Part shown: positions 9,501 through 16,040 of the stretch, piece after piece
Numbering within the stretch: position 1 is the first letter of the stretch
How the letters are laid out: every line of letters begins with the position of its first letter
From: DAOTTX01 sp034437515
GTDB lineage: Bacteria; Chloroflexota; Anaerolineae; Aggregatilineales; Phototrophicaceae
Direction of reading: 5' to 3'
NCBI GenBank assembly: GCA_034437515.1
Contig: DAOTTX010000018.1
Coordinates: 1 to 45,179, forward strand
DNA: 45,179 nucleotides
Made by a program: the position numbers and the translations under genes
Notes under the pieces: model-generated
The model's database searches: none
What the model was told of the DNA's origin: nothing
Seen by the model: only the letters and a program-made list of their open reading frames with translations

Positions 9501-9660
9501 TAAATACATTGGTCGTGATGCGGATCGTAGGTGCGTCGGTTGCATCGACGCCGGTGATCTCTAAGCGGGGGGTGGGTGTTGCCTCGTCTTCCTGCAAAGC
9601 GTTGATCGCTAAGGGAATCGGAATCATCAAAAGTACCAGTATGAGCAGTAATTTTCGCAT
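6568..9660 (-). CDS. Membrane-anchored von Willebrand A surface protein with Ig-like domains and repeat stalk
   Basis: 1030 residues. It has a signal peptide (1-22), then a VWA domain (about 92-275) with an intact MIDAS metal site (D100-S-S-S-S, the GQTALYQ threonine and the LSDGAE aspartate). Several Ig/cadherin-like sandwiches follow up to about residue 600. Next is TPTPTFTPTITPTPTPT, a long Ala/Thr/Gln stalk of imperfect repeats (ATGTAVIVGTATGEAIATSD and ATENAQATLDTQF types), and a Thr/Pro/Glu-rich linker. The protein ends with one transmembrane helix (STLILFGVV...LFVLS) and a short basic tail (RRGQDDRTR). It is displayed outside the cell on a stalk, and the VWA domain presumably binds a protein partner. 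A strong Shine-Dalgarno (AAAGGAGG) lies 7 nt before ATG. Confidence 0.92.
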   Translation of the reverse strand: MRKLLLILVLLMIPIPLAINALQEDEATPTPRLEITGVDATDAPTIRITTNVFTIIGLPAVGLGVDDFTLGGDLAGFGEIVQVENVRDDNLPISAVLMIDSSSSMSGRPLDQAKAAARVFVEGLGDEDQVALLTFDSDIQLVQDYTNDREVLLNAIDTLSFGGQTALYQAGVEAIEVASNAPTNRRTTIILSDGAEFGGMSDVGRQAALELAQVRGVPVYTVGLGFGTDRTYLEELAQGTNARNYESPTPDELPAIYAELADLLRSQYIVTLAADIPLDGTEYEATLQAETPDGATNTATTTVRAPIPVPLVTLSELPEDPISEDFTLTAEARGDDGISESNFAFTGNNETLLIDIGEPAQTEELPLSLTRTFGISPLTQQPGNYTFTFSVTDGDGDTTEESVEFEIAALPPQVNIDLPNIEGNLTTPVDVTVSAGGQTAVTNISARIGEVEQSFADTNSAVFTIDPAMIPPGEQTLTVEVVNAAGISTTEEATISIAGLPTSFTVVGIEDGQTFSGSFLPGDTETVMVEVSDTQTPVSEVRFIVDGETVNTVTEAPYISDLPDLLILGSGTHTLSVEVENQGGALAQQTFDFVIDVIPTPTPTFTPTITPTPTPTINVQGTSDANATITATVEQGLAIFATGTADAVATSDAQATSDAQADATGTAVIVGTATGEAIATSDAQATSDAQADATGTAVIVGTATGEAIATNDVQTATAEINLTATGEVVATENAQATLDTQFDQQATIQAEIQPTLDAGQTATDEVSTQTAVAIENDNLTSTAAAAAATATENTNLTATAGAADATATENAQATLDTQFEQQGTAQAEIQLTFDVQQTATSEAVANATLTAESDTTATAEAQGTATVESENATATADQLTEIAEDVEVQRQAQVNIQQTIEAQPTETPLPTNTEAPTNTDVPTDTAVSTDTAVPTETAVETEAVTAEVSPTATEEVTEAVAQAPTETEESTEAPTPTDVGELTEVEIDSEGTGDDDNSTLILFGVVFLGILLLLLILFVLSRRGQDDRTR
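7531..7689. repeat. Two exact 69-bp direct repeats, 90-bp period, in the stalk-coding region
   Basis: Bases 7531-7599 and 7621-7689 are identical over 69 bp and spaced by 90 bp (30 codons). They encode the duplicated stalk unit of the VWA protein. Identity at third codon positions implies recent duplication or gene conversion, so stalk length may vary between strains. Further, more diverged copies surround it (about 7050-7790). Confidence 0.9.
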
Positions 9661-9666
9661 CGTGAG

Positions 9667-9679
9667 CCTCCTTTGGAGG
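9667..9679 (-). promoter_or_regulatory. Shine-Dalgarno of the VWA gene inside a small inverted repeat
   Basis: The message reads CCTCC-AAA-GGAGG just before the start codon. The perfect GGAGG Shine-Dalgarno could pair with the CCTCC three bases upstream. The 5-bp stem with a 3-nt loop is small, so the effect on translation may be modest. Confidence 0.45.
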
Positions 9680-9742
9680 GTTGCATAAGTTTAACTTTAG
9701 CCAGACCATATGAAGTGTTTGCAAAACCTTTGTTAAGCCTCT

Positions 9743-9772
9743 AATATAGACAACTCAACGACAAATAACAAA
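9743..9772 (-). promoter_or_regulatory. Candidate promoter of the VWA gene
   Basis: On the minus strand TTTGTT (9767-9772), an 18-bp spacer and TATATT (9743-9748) point toward the VWA gene. This leaves a leader of about 75 nt. Confidence 0.4.
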
Positions 9773-9792
9773 GACTTTTGCAAATTTACCCC

Positions 9793-9821
9793 TTGCCAAA
9801 CGTGAGTAGAACGCTTATACT
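9793..9821 (+). promoter_or_regulatory. Promoter of tRNA-Gly
   Basis: TTGCCA (9793-9798), a spacer of exactly 17 bp and TATACT (9816-9821). Transcription should start near 9828, about 13 nt before the mature tRNA. Confidence 0.75.
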
Positions 9822-9840
9822 CTCAAACACAGTGAAATAT

Positions 9841-9912
<72 letters not shown>

Positions 9913-9918
9913 CAAACA

Positions 9919-9945
9919 GAAGGCAGCGCAAGCTGTCTTTTTTTT
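9919..9945 (+). terminator. Intrinsic terminator of tRNA-Gly
   Basis: The stem AGGCAGC/GCTGTCT closes a GCAA tetraloop (9928-9931), with flanking A-T and G-U pairs, and runs into eight T residues (9938-9945). It lies 7 nt after the tRNA. Confidence 0.88.
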
Positions 9946-9971
9946 GTGCGTCGCTCTTAAGAAATTTATCA

Positions 9972-9999
9972 TTGCGAGATCATATGATCCGGTTACACT
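9972..9999 (+). promoter_or_regulatory. Promoter of the DUF983 gene
   Basis: TTGCGA (9972-9977), 16-bp spacer, TACACT (9994-9999). The predicted transcription start near 10006 lies downstream of the ATG at 10003, which supports ATG 10033 as the real start of the gene. Confidence 0.5.
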
Positions 10000-10032
10000 G
10001 GAATGTGTTCTCAGTGTATTGAGTGGTGTCAT

Positions 10033-10476
10033 ATGACCCTGAAAAGTAAGACTCCACGTTATATGCTGCACAAGCTCAAGACTGGCTTGATGCTGCGCTG
10101 CCCGGAGTGCGAACACGGACACTTGTTCGATGGTTTCTACCAGATGCACGCGACCTGCCCTTACTGTCAGGTGCGCTTTGGGCGCAGCTCCGGTGATATG
10201 GTCGGTGGAACGTACATTAACATCATTTTTGCGGAACTAACCGCGCTGGCGGGGTTCTTTCTTGTACATAACACATTCGCACCGCCGATAATACCGCACC
10301 TGATGTTCTGGATGTTTTACCTGCTGGCCTTTTCGCTGGTGTTTTACCGGAATGCACGCGGTCTCTGGGTAGGTGTGGTCTACCTGACCGGTGGTGTTTA
10401 CCCTGACCCGGATTACACCAAAGAATACTTCGGGCCGAGCAATCCAATCTCTTTATCTCCTGAAGAAAAGCGTTAA
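10033..10476 (+). CDS. DUF983-family zinc-ribbon membrane protein
   Basis: 147 residues from ATG 10033; an upstream in-frame ATG at 10003 would precede the probable transcription start. Two CxxC pairs, C23/C26 (LRCPECEHGHLF) and C42/C45 (TCPYCQVRFG), form the zinc ribbon. They are followed by YINIIFAELTALAGFFLV and PHLMFWMFYLLAFSLVFY as two membrane helices. This is the DUF983 layout. The family is often near cytochrome oxidase or lipid genes, but nothing here indicates a pathway. Biochemical role unknown. Confidence 0.85.
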   Translation: MTLKSKTPRYMLHKLKTGLMLRCPECEHGHLFDGFYQMHATCPYCQVRFGRSSGDMVGGTYINIIFAELTALAGFFLVHNTFAPPIIPHLMFWMFYLLAFSLVFYRNARGLWVGVVYLTGGVYPDPDYTKEYFGPSNPISLSPEEKR

Positions 10477-10522
10477 AAATTACTACCCTTTACACGCCTA
10501 TTTAATCTTATATTAAAATCAA

Positions 10523-10551
10523 TTGACAACATTTAAATTCATTTAAATTAT
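10523..10551 (+). promoter_or_regulatory. Candidate distal promoter overlapped by tandem ATTTAAATT repeats
   Basis: TTGACA (10523-10528), 17-bp spacer, AATTAT (10546-10551). Inside it are two tandem copies of ATTTAAATT at 10531 and 10541, one helical turn apart, each holding the palindrome ATTTAAAT. This arrangement suits a dimeric repressor or nucleoid protein binding cooperatively on one face of the DNA. Confidence 0.45.
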
Positions 10552-10591
10552 GAGAGTTTGGTAAAGTGCACAAATTCTTATGCAATATCTA

Positions 10592-10621
10592 TTGTCAAAT
10601 GTGCCCAAATTGACATATACT
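10592..10621 (+). promoter_or_regulatory. Proximal promoter of the 48-residue protein gene
   Basis: TTGTCA (10592-10597), 18-bp spacer, TATACT (10616-10621), 39 nt before the ATG at 10660. Confidence 0.5.
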
Positions 10622-10659
10622 GTAAATGTGCTCACGAACAATATAGGAGTGGAAACATT

Positions 10660-10806
10660 ATGTACACTAACGAGTACATCGCATTGCAGATGCACAAAAT
10701 CCGTGAAGCTGAAGAGAAACGCTCACACGGATTGGACAAAGCCATCGCCGAAGCGATCAAACTGGAAAAAGAAGAACTACGGCGCAATCGCAAGTCCAAC
10801 AAGTAA
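10660..10806 (+). CDS. Small highly charged helical protein, 48 residues
   Basis: Starts at ATG 10660 behind AGGAGTGG; a longer frame from 10558 has no ribosome binding site. The product begins MYTNEYIALQMHKIREAEEK, is rich in Lys/Glu/Arg, is probably one continuous alpha helix (residues 5-44) and ends RRNRKSNK. No membrane segment. It is bracketed by its own promoter(s) and a strong terminator, so it is a deliberate single-gene unit. It could be a small regulatory or nucleic-acid-binding peptide, but no family is recognised. Confidence 0.75.
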   Translation: MYTNEYIALQMHKIREAEEKRSHGLDKAIAEAIKLEKEELRRNRKSNK

Positions 10807-10830
10807 CCCGCCGTTCCATCATCCAAACAA

Positions 10831-10864
10831 CACCCCGGTCACCATGACGGGGTGCTTTTATTTT
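10831..10864 (+). terminator. Intrinsic terminator after the small-protein gene
   Basis: CACCCCG-(g)-TCA, loop CCA, TGACGGGGTG (10831-10854) makes a ten-pair stem with one bulged G, followed by CTTTTATTTTA. The tail overlaps the -35 region of the next promoter. Confidence 0.85.
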
Positions 10865-10865
10865 A

Positions 10866-10894
10866 TTGACCCCGCGCACCTCGAAGACTATACT
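10866..10894 (+). promoter_or_regulatory. Promoter of the Trm112-like gene
   Basis: TTGACC (10866-10871), 17-bp spacer, TATACT (10889-10894), 34 nt before ATG 10929. Close to consensus. Confidence 0.75.
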
Positions 10895-10928
10895 TAAACA
10901 TCAATACATAAAATAATGGAGACGTGCG

Positions 10929-11201
10929 ATGAGTGATACGCCCCAACTCACCCCGGAGTTACTCGACATCCTGCGTTGCCCGGTGGCGGTGCATTATACC
11001 GACAAAGGCGACGACCCCGGCAGGCTGGAACTGGTCAAAGAGCATTGGCTGTTCAGCGCAGACAGCGGCTACAAATACCCGATCCGCAACGGTATTCCGG
11101 TTATGCTCATCAGTGAGGGTGAAAAGTGGAAAGATACGCCGGTCGATGAACTCCCGGTGCCCCCACCCCCGCTGGAAACCAACCCGGTTGACCAGATGTA
11201 G
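10929..11201 (+). CDS. Trm112/YcaR-like small protein
   Basis: 90 residues. The core LTPELLDILRCPVAVHYTDKG and the end of the fold, YPIRNGIPVMLISEGEKW, match the Trm112/UPF0434 family. In archaea and eukaryotes Trm112 proteins stabilise methyltransferases. Only one of the usual zinc cysteines is present (C17 in LRCP), so this copy does not have a full zinc ribbon. The tail is proline-rich (VPPPPLE). GGAG lies 8 nt before the ATG. Co-transcription with the next gene is possible (gap 86 bp). Confidence 0.82.
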   Translation: MSDTPQLTPELLDILRCPVAVHYTDKGDDPGRLELVKEHWLFSADSGYKYPIRNGIPVMLISEGEKWKDTPVDELPVPPPPLETNPVDQM

Positions 11202-11287
11202 TCATTGCTTCATCCTCCCTTCACTGATGTTTACAAGTGAGGGGACGCCTCGACTTTATCGACCATCAAACTGAAGGAACCCACCAC

Positions 11288-12166
11288 TTGAGCGAAAACG
11301 ACACCATCAAGTTACGCTTTGGCACGGTTGGCAGCCCACAGACCACACCCGGTTCCGGCACGCTGGCGGCGATCCAACATGCCGCCGAGATCGGCCTGCA
11401 CCATCTCGAAATCGCCTGGACGCGCAGTGTGCGTGTTAACGATTCGACCTGTGAGGAAATCAAGGCCGTCGCCGCCGACCACGCCATCAGCTTGAGCGTT
11501 CACGCGCCCTACTTCATCAACCTTAACAGCCAGACCGATGAAAAAATGGCAAAGAGCGACGAGCGTTTGTTAACTGCCGCGCGGAAAGGCTGCCTCGCCG
11601 GGGCGCGGGACATCGTGTTTCATCCCGGTAGCTATCATAAGCAATCGTCAGAACTGGTCTACGAGCGTGTGTGCGAAAAATTGCACGAGCTGACCGGCAT
11701 CCTGCGTGACGAAGACCTCGACGTCACACTCTGCCCGGAAACGATGGGCAAATCCGCCATGTTCGGTGATTTAGACGAGGTGCTGCGTCTCAGCCGCGAT
11801 GTCGAAGGAGTGCGCCCCTGCATTGACTGGGCGCATCTGCACGCACGGGCCGGGGATGGCAGCTTCAACACTTACGAGGAATTCTGCGCCGCGCTTGACC
11901 AGGTGCGAGAGTTACTCGGCGAGGCCGGGCTGAAACAACTGCACAACCACATGAGCGGCATCGAATACAACGAAAATGGCGAGCGCGAACATCTGCCGCT
12001 CAACGAAGCCGACCTGCGCTATCAAGACCTGCTGCGAGCGTTTGTCGATTACGGCGTCGAAGGCACGGTCGGCGTGGAAGCACCGTTGCCCTTCCACACG
12101 GCGGATTGCCTCACGCTCCAGGCCACACACCAGCGCATTACCGAGCAGCAAGTCTCGGCGAGTTGA
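11288..12166 (+). CDS. Endonuclease IV-like (Nfo) TIM-barrel protein
   Basis: 292 residues from TTG 11288, chosen because GAAGGAA lies about 9 nt upstream; GTG 11237 in the same frame lacks a ribosome binding site. The metal-binding residues of the AP endonuclease 2 barrel appear in order: HAPYFINL, FHPGSY, CPETMGK, CIDWAHLHARAGD, HNHMSGIEY, REHLPL and GVEAPL. These match His69, His109, Glu145, Asp179/His182, His216, His231 and Glu261 of E. coli Nfo. The expected function is cleavage at abasic sites in base-excision repair. A sugar-phosphate isomerase-like role is the alternative, since the fold is shared. Confidence 0.85.
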   Translation: MSENDTIKLRFGTVGSPQTTPGSGTLAAIQHAAEIGLHHLEIAWTRSVRVNDSTCEEIKAVAADHAISLSVHAPYFINLNSQTDEKMAKSDERLLTAARKGCLAGARDIVFHPGSYHKQSSELVYERVCEKLHELTGILRDEDLDVTLCPETMGKSAMFGDLDEVLRLSRDVEGVRPCIDWAHLHARAGDGSFNTYEEFCAALDQVRELLGEAGLKQLHNHMSGIEYNENGEREHLPLNEADLRYQDLLRAFVDYGVEGTVGVEAPLPFHTADCLTLQATHQRITEQQVSAS

Positions 12167-12191
12167 ACCCATCCTCTGACGGTGGCATAAT
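12163..12191 (+). promoter_or_regulatory. Promoter of the epimerase-HAD-kinase-like unit
   Basis: TTGAAC (12163-12168) overlaps the stop codon of the previous gene. A 17-bp spacer leads to CATAAT (12186-12191), 37 nt before ATG 12228. Confidence 0.6.
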
Positions 12192-12227
12192 GGTCTCGAT
12201 ACCCACAATAGCGAAAGTAGGGCAACC

Positions 12228-13205
12228 ATGGCAGAAAACGAAACGCCGGAAGCGGCAGAAGCAGAAGAAAACCAACCCCTGAGCGTCTTTATCACCGATG
12301 GCGTACATTCGGTAGGACGGACGGTCGCGCAGCAACTCGTCAAAGATGGACATAAAGTGACAGCGGTCGTCGCTAACGACCGTGAAGCCGAACTCGTCCG
12401 TGCAGATGGCAGCCTGCCGGTTTATGCCGACCTGACCCGTATGGGTGAGATCAAAGGCATGATGCTGATGGCAGAAGCAACCATCGTCGTGAACGTGCTG
12501 CCGCAGCGCGTCAACTATCCCCCGGTCAAAAAAGCGGATTTCACGGCGGAACGGTTGGAAGCGACCAATCACGCGGTCGTCGAAGCGGCGAAAGCGGCGA
12601 AGGTTGACTTCTTCGTGCAAACCAGCGCCACCTTCCTCTATGGCGACGCTGAAGGCCAGCTCGTAGATGAGGACAGCAACACCCCCCACACGGATGATGC
12701 GTTGGTCGAGGCCATGCACGCGGTCGAAACCAGCATCGCAGCAAGCGGTCTGGATTACTGCATCTTACGGGCGGGGCATGTCTACGGCTCATCGAAGATG
12801 ATGCAAGAGATCGTCAGTGCGGTGCGTGCCAGCCGATCATTGGCGACCGGGGACGGGCATAACGCCGTCTCATGGATTCACAGTGATGACTTAGCCCAGG
12901 CGGTTGTACTCGCGCTTTATCAACAGCCGAACGGTGAGGTCTTCAACGTGGTCGATGATGAACCGGGCACCCCGGCGTCGTTTGTCGATGCGTTGCGCGA
13001 GGAACTCGGCATCTCACAGGACAGCGGCTTCGCGGCGCTTTCACGCTTGCTTAACCCGGCAAAGGCCAACAAAGCCATCCTCAACACCAGCTACCGCACC
13101 GGGAACGACAAGATCCGCGAACGGCTTGGCTGGCAACCGAAGTATCCCACGCGCGAGACGGGCATCGAATACACCTTACTCGGTTGGCGGGCGGAGCGCA
13201 TCTAA
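12228..13205 (+). CDS. NAD-dependent epimerase/dehydratase-like (extended SDR) protein
   Basis: 325 residues. After an acidic 18-residue leader the Rossmann start reads SVFITDGVHSVGRTVAQQL (TGxxGxxG variant, TDGVHSVG). It continues with VYADLTRMGEIKGMM, TSATFLYGD and YCILRAGHVYGSSK, then GHNAVSWIHSDDLAQAVVLAL and a C-terminal RLGWQPKYPTRETGIEYTL. This is the layout of NAD(P)-binding epimerases. The usual YxxxK proton-relay pair is not evident, so it may be an atypical reductase or a binding protein. It is followed one base later by the HAD gene, indicating coupled translation. Confidence 0.87.
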   Translation: MAENETPEAAEAEENQPLSVFITDGVHSVGRTVAQQLVKDGHKVTAVVANDREAELVRADGSLPVYADLTRMGEIKGMMLMAEATIVVNVLPQRVNYPPVKKADFTAERLEATNHAVVEAAKAAKVDFFVQTSATFLYGDAEGQLVDEDSNTPHTDDALVEAMHAVETSIAASGLDYCILRAGHVYGSSKMMQEIVSAVRASRSLATGDGHNAVSWIHSDDLAQAVVLALYQQPNGEVFNVVDDEPGTPASFVDALREELGISQDSGFAALSRLLNPAKANKAILNTSYRTGNDKIRERLGWQPKYPTRETGIEYTLLGWRAERI

Positions 13206-13206
13206 C

Positions 13207-13974
13207 ATGCTCAAAGCCGTCTTATTTGATTTAGACGATACCCTGATCGACTGGGGTGATTTTTTTGAAGACTGGGATGATATTGAGGAACCACACTTAC
13301 GTAACATCCACAAATATCTGACGGAAAACTTCCCGACCCCGCCGACGTTTGAGGTGTATCGTGAGGCATTTTCTACCCGCACCCGCCGCACCTGGTCGGA
13401 TGCGCGAACCTCGCTCATCGCCCCACACCTGGGGAAGATCTTACTGGAAGCAGCGGTCGAGGTCGGGTTACCACAAGCCGACCTCGACATAGAGGCATTT
13501 CTGGATGCGTACAAGTGGAGCAAGATACCGGGCACGGTCGTCTTCCCGGATGTGCCCGAAGGACTGGCAAATCTCCGTGACCGGGGTTTACGCTTTGGTA
13601 TGGTGACCAACGCCTTCCAACCGATGCGCTTGCGCGACGTCGAACTGCAAGAACACGGCCTGCTAAAATTCTTCCCGGAGTGCCGCTTTTCCGCTGCGGA
13701 TGTCGGTCACCTCAAACCGCACCATCTCATCTTTGAACGGGCGTTAGAATGCCTGGGCACATCGCCGGAGGAAACGGTGTTCGTCGGGGATAACCCGACA
13801 GCGGACATCGCCGGGGCACAGTCCGCCGGGATGCGCGCGATCTTACGGGTGACGGCACGCCGCCGCCCGATGTTGAGCGGGGTCATCGTCCCTGATGCGG
13901 CGATCAACAGTTTAGAGGAAATGCCGGCAATCTTCGATCTCTGGTTCCCTGGCTGGGGTGAACAACAGACGTGA
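13207..13974 (+). CDS. HAD-superfamily hydrolase (phosphatase)
   Basis: 255 residues from ATG 13207, one base after the previous stop codon (TAACATG). All four HAD motifs are present: FDLDDTL with nucleophile D8 and D10, MVTNAF with T134, GHLKPHHLIF with K170, and VFVGDNPTADIAGAQ with D195/D200. A helical cap (residues 15-110) places it in the subfamily I phosphatases. It should hydrolyse a small phosphorylated metabolite; substrate unknown. Its stop overlaps the GTG start of the next gene (GTGA). Confidence 0.92.
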   Translation: MLKAVLFDLDDTLIDWGDFFEDWDDIEEPHLRNIHKYLTENFPTPPTFEVYREAFSTRTRRTWSDARTSLIAPHLGKILLEAAVEVGLPQADLDIEAFLDAYKWSKIPGTVVFPDVPEGLANLRDRGLRFGMVTNAFQPMRLRDVELQEHGLLKFFPECRFSAADVGHLKPHHLIFERALECLGTSPEETVFVGDNPTADIAGAQSAGMRAILRVTARRRPMLSGVIVPDAAINSLEEMPAIFDLWFPGWGEQQT

Positions 13975-14516
13975 GTAGTTTTCTACCGCTTTCTGAGCGT
14001 AATCTGATCCTCACCGGGTATATTGGGCCGGATACGCCCTTGCTCGGTGAGCAGATCGCCGCCCGGCTGCGCAAGCCTTACGTCAATGTGGAGCATACCA
14101 TCGCCGAACGGGTCGATTTGCCCGTTGATGAGATCCGCGCTTATTTTGGTGAAACCCGGCTCAAGGCTATCGAGGCAGAGATCATGGGTGAAACCGTGCT
14201 GCGCCGTAGTCACGTCATCCGCATCAGCGGGCGCACCCTGGTTCATTCCGATCACCTGGCACAGCTTCGTGCCACTGGCCCGGTGATCTGTTTAGTCGCC
14301 CAACTTGATGCGATCTTACAACGCTTGCACATCAACATGGGTGCTTTGTATCACGACCCGGCAGAACGGGCGCTGGCGTTGGGCAGCCTCAAACGTGAGT
14401 GGGACGTGCGCGGCATGGCGGGCATCACCGAATTGGACGTGACACACTTCAGCGCGGAGACACTGATCGAAACCGTCATCGACACCTGGCAGGCGCAGGC
14501 CATCGAACGCACATAA
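13971..14516 (+). CDS. Shikimate-kinase-like protein with a destroyed P-loop
   Basis: 181 residues from GTG 13971, overlapping the HAD stop by four bases. The frame LILTGYIGPDTPLLGEQIAARLRKPYV...DLPVDEIRAYFGETRLKAIEAE follows shikimate kinase step by step. However, the Walker A GxGK[ST] has become G19-P-D-T-P: the lysine is Thr22 and the Ser/Thr is Pro23. The metal-binding Asp and substrate Arg positions are also changed (YVNVEH; LKAIE). It therefore should not phosphorylate shikimate. It may be a regulatory or scaffold pseudokinase for the coupled HAD phosphatase and epimerase (inference). A true aroK is presumably elsewhere. Confidence 0.75.
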   Translation: MSSFLPLSERNLILTGYIGPDTPLLGEQIAARLRKPYVNVEHTIAERVDLPVDEIRAYFGETRLKAIEAEIMGETVLRRSHVIRISGRTLVHSDHLAQLRATGPVICLVAQLDAILQRLHINMGALYHDPAERALALGSLKREWDVRGMAGITELDVTHFSAETLIETVIDTWQAQAIERT

Positions 14517-14519
14517 TCG

Positions 14520-15614
14520 CTAACCCAACGAATCCGGCAGCGGCACCCGGTCTACGATGTGAATGATGCCGTCCTCAAAATCCAGGTTCGCAAATGATGA
14601 GATGACTGTCGCATAGCCATTGAGCAGCACGGTGTTTTCGTCCTGCGGGGCGATATTAAGCGTCTCGCCGCGATGTGTGGTCAACGTGGGGAAGCCGCGC
14701 ATATCACTCAGGGTGTACGCGCCACCATCCGCGACCAGATAGTAAAGCAAGTCACCGGCCTGTTCTGTCGTCAATGTGTCAACGTCCACGCCATCCGCCG
14801 TGAAAGCGTCGTTATGCGGCACGAAAAGTGTGTACGGCCCCTGCAACCCCTGGAACTGCTCCAAACCGGCCTTCTCGATCAACGCACGCATTGAACTCAG
14901 GCTGTTGGCGTTCTCCGTCGCGTTGATCGCGTCGATGTATTCGACCGCGCTCACACGGTTGTCCGGGTCGCTCAACGCGGGATTTTCCGGGATCACGACG
15001 ACCGGGTCATCTGCGCCTTCAGCGAAGATTTGCGCCAGCACAAACCCGATCAACAGAATGACGACGGCGACCCCGGCGATTGCCGCCAGCAGCGAACGAT
15101 TAACCGGTGGGGTGCGGTCATCGGTGGCGGTGGGTGCCGTCTTTGGTGTGGTAAGTGTCTTGTGTAGCTGGTCGCTCAACCGCTGGATGTCATACTTAAA
15201 GTCCGGGTCATTACGAACCGCGACGCTGTGCCGGTATGCCAGCGGACGCAGTGGCTCCGGTAGTTGATCGGCGGGTGGCATGGTCGCATTGTTCACCAAC
15301 ACCGGCACCACCAGCACGTCATCCCGGTTGAGCGCGGACTCGATCTCAATACGCACGAAGTCGTCGGGGTCTTCCAGGCGGCGGCGTCCGTCGTCGCCGG
15401 TGATCTCTAACCATTGCCGCCCGATGATGACCAGCAGCACCTCACATTCATGGACTCGTGCTTGTAGCGTCTGCCGGAAGTCCGCGCCGATGGGGATGTC
15501 ATCGACGTCTTTGAACACCGCCGAGTCCCCGAATGCTCGTGTCAAGTGTTCGTGGATGCGGTCGGAAATAGCCTGACTATCGTCTCTACGGTAGGAGATA
15601 AATATTTCTGCCAT
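14520..15614 (-). CDS. TIR domain - transmembrane helix - fasciclin (FAS1) domain protein
   Basis: 364 residues. The N-terminal TIR domain (about 2-135) starts AEIFISYRRDDS and includes VFKDVDDIPIGADF. The putative NADase glutamate is E90 (FVRIE, in place of WxxxE). One membrane helix (174-196, LLAAIAGVAVVILLIGFVLA) follows. The C-terminal part (221-360) is a complete FAS1 fold, with TLFVPHNDAFTADGVD and GIIHIVDRVPLP as its signature ends. FAS1 domains are normally extracellular adhesion modules, and the orientation puts the TIR in the cytoplasm and FAS1 outside. The protein looks like a transmembrane receptor with a TIR effector. It is divergent from the ParD-like gene and convergent with the kinase-like gene (3 nt apart). 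Confidence 0.92.
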   Translation of the reverse strand: MAEIFISYRRDDSQAISDRIHEHLTRAFGDSAVFKDVDDIPIGADFRQTLQARVHECEVLLVIIGRQWLEITGDDGRRRLEDPDDFVRIEIESALNRDDVLVVPVLVNNATMPPADQLPEPLRPLAYRHSVAVRNDPDFKYDIQRLSDQLHKTLTTPKTAPTATDDRTPPVNRSLLAAIAGVAVVILLIGFVLAQIFAEGADDPVVVIPENPALSDPDNRVSAVEYIDAINATENANSLSSMRALIEKAGLEQFQGLQGPYTLFVPHNDAFTADGVDVDTLTTEQAGDLLYYLVADGGAYTLSDMRGFPTLTTHRGETLNIAPQDENTVLLNGYATVISSFANLDFEDGIIHIVDRVPLPDSLG

Positions 15615-15640
15615 AGGGTTCCTTACTCTGCGTGATTCGT

Positions 15641-15667
15641 AACTTGGATTATACTATTAGAAGTTAC
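15641..15667 (-). promoter_or_regulatory. Promoter of TIR-FAS1 gene within an inverted repeat
   Basis: TATAAT on the minus strand (15649-15654) faces the TIR-FAS1 gene; the -35 is weak (TGTGAC about 18 bp upstream). The -10 is flanked by TAACTT (15641-15646) and AAGTTA (15662-15667), a 6-bp inverted repeat that could be an operator. Confidence 0.45.
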
Positions 15668-15785
15668 GCAGGTCACAGTTGCTAGTTTTTAGTTAATCTC
15701 AAGTAAGTCGGCTAGTTTTACGTCATCATTTTTCCTTATTAATGACTAATAACCAACGGTCGAGGCAGACATGAGAGGATACGGC

Positions 15786-16040
15786 ATGCCTGATAAAGCA
15801 TTAATCACCATTGGAGTCTCAGCGCAAAAGCGGGCGCATATAGAAGATGTTGCACGGCAAGCTGGCTACGAAGACCCCGGCGACTACTTACTGGCGTTGT
15901 TTGAAGCGCGTGAGCAACACACGGAGCGCACCAAAGAGGCGCTGTTGGTGTCGATCAAAGCGGGGATCGAAGATGCCATCGCAGGCCGAACACAGCCTAT
16001 CGACGATCTATGGGTACTTTTAGACGAAGAAGATGAATGA
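15786..16040 (+). CDS. ParD/CopG-like antitoxin of a type II toxin-antitoxin module
   Basis: 84 residues from ATG 15786 behind GAGGATA; an ATG 15 nt upstream is less well placed. The N-terminus ALITIGVSAQKRAHIEDVARQAGY resembles the strand-helix DNA-binding part of ribbon-helix-helix antitoxins. The acidic C-terminus (IDDLWVLLDEEDE) would wrap the toxin. The toxin start codon at 16033 overlaps the end of this gene by 8 bases, the usual antitoxin-toxin order. Family assignment is by pattern and context. Confidence 0.7.
   Translation: MPDKALITIGVSAQKRAHIEDVARQAGYEDPGDYLLALFEAREQHTERTKEALLVSIKAGIEDAIAGRTQPIDDLWVLLDEEDE

Noticed and set aside
10003..10032. Upstream ATG for the DUF983 gene
   Set aside because: It would precede the predicted transcription start near 10006, and the family begins after 10033.
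11205..11235. Promoter TTGCTT-19-TTTACA before the endonuclease IV-like gene
   Set aside because: Spacer too long and weak hexamers; transcription from the promoter at 10866 is more likely.
12904..13206. Longer N-terminus of the HAD protein in another frame of the epimerase gene
   Set aside because: It is a shadow frame rich in Arg/Ser. The HAD motif starts at ATG 13207, which is coupled to the preceding stop.
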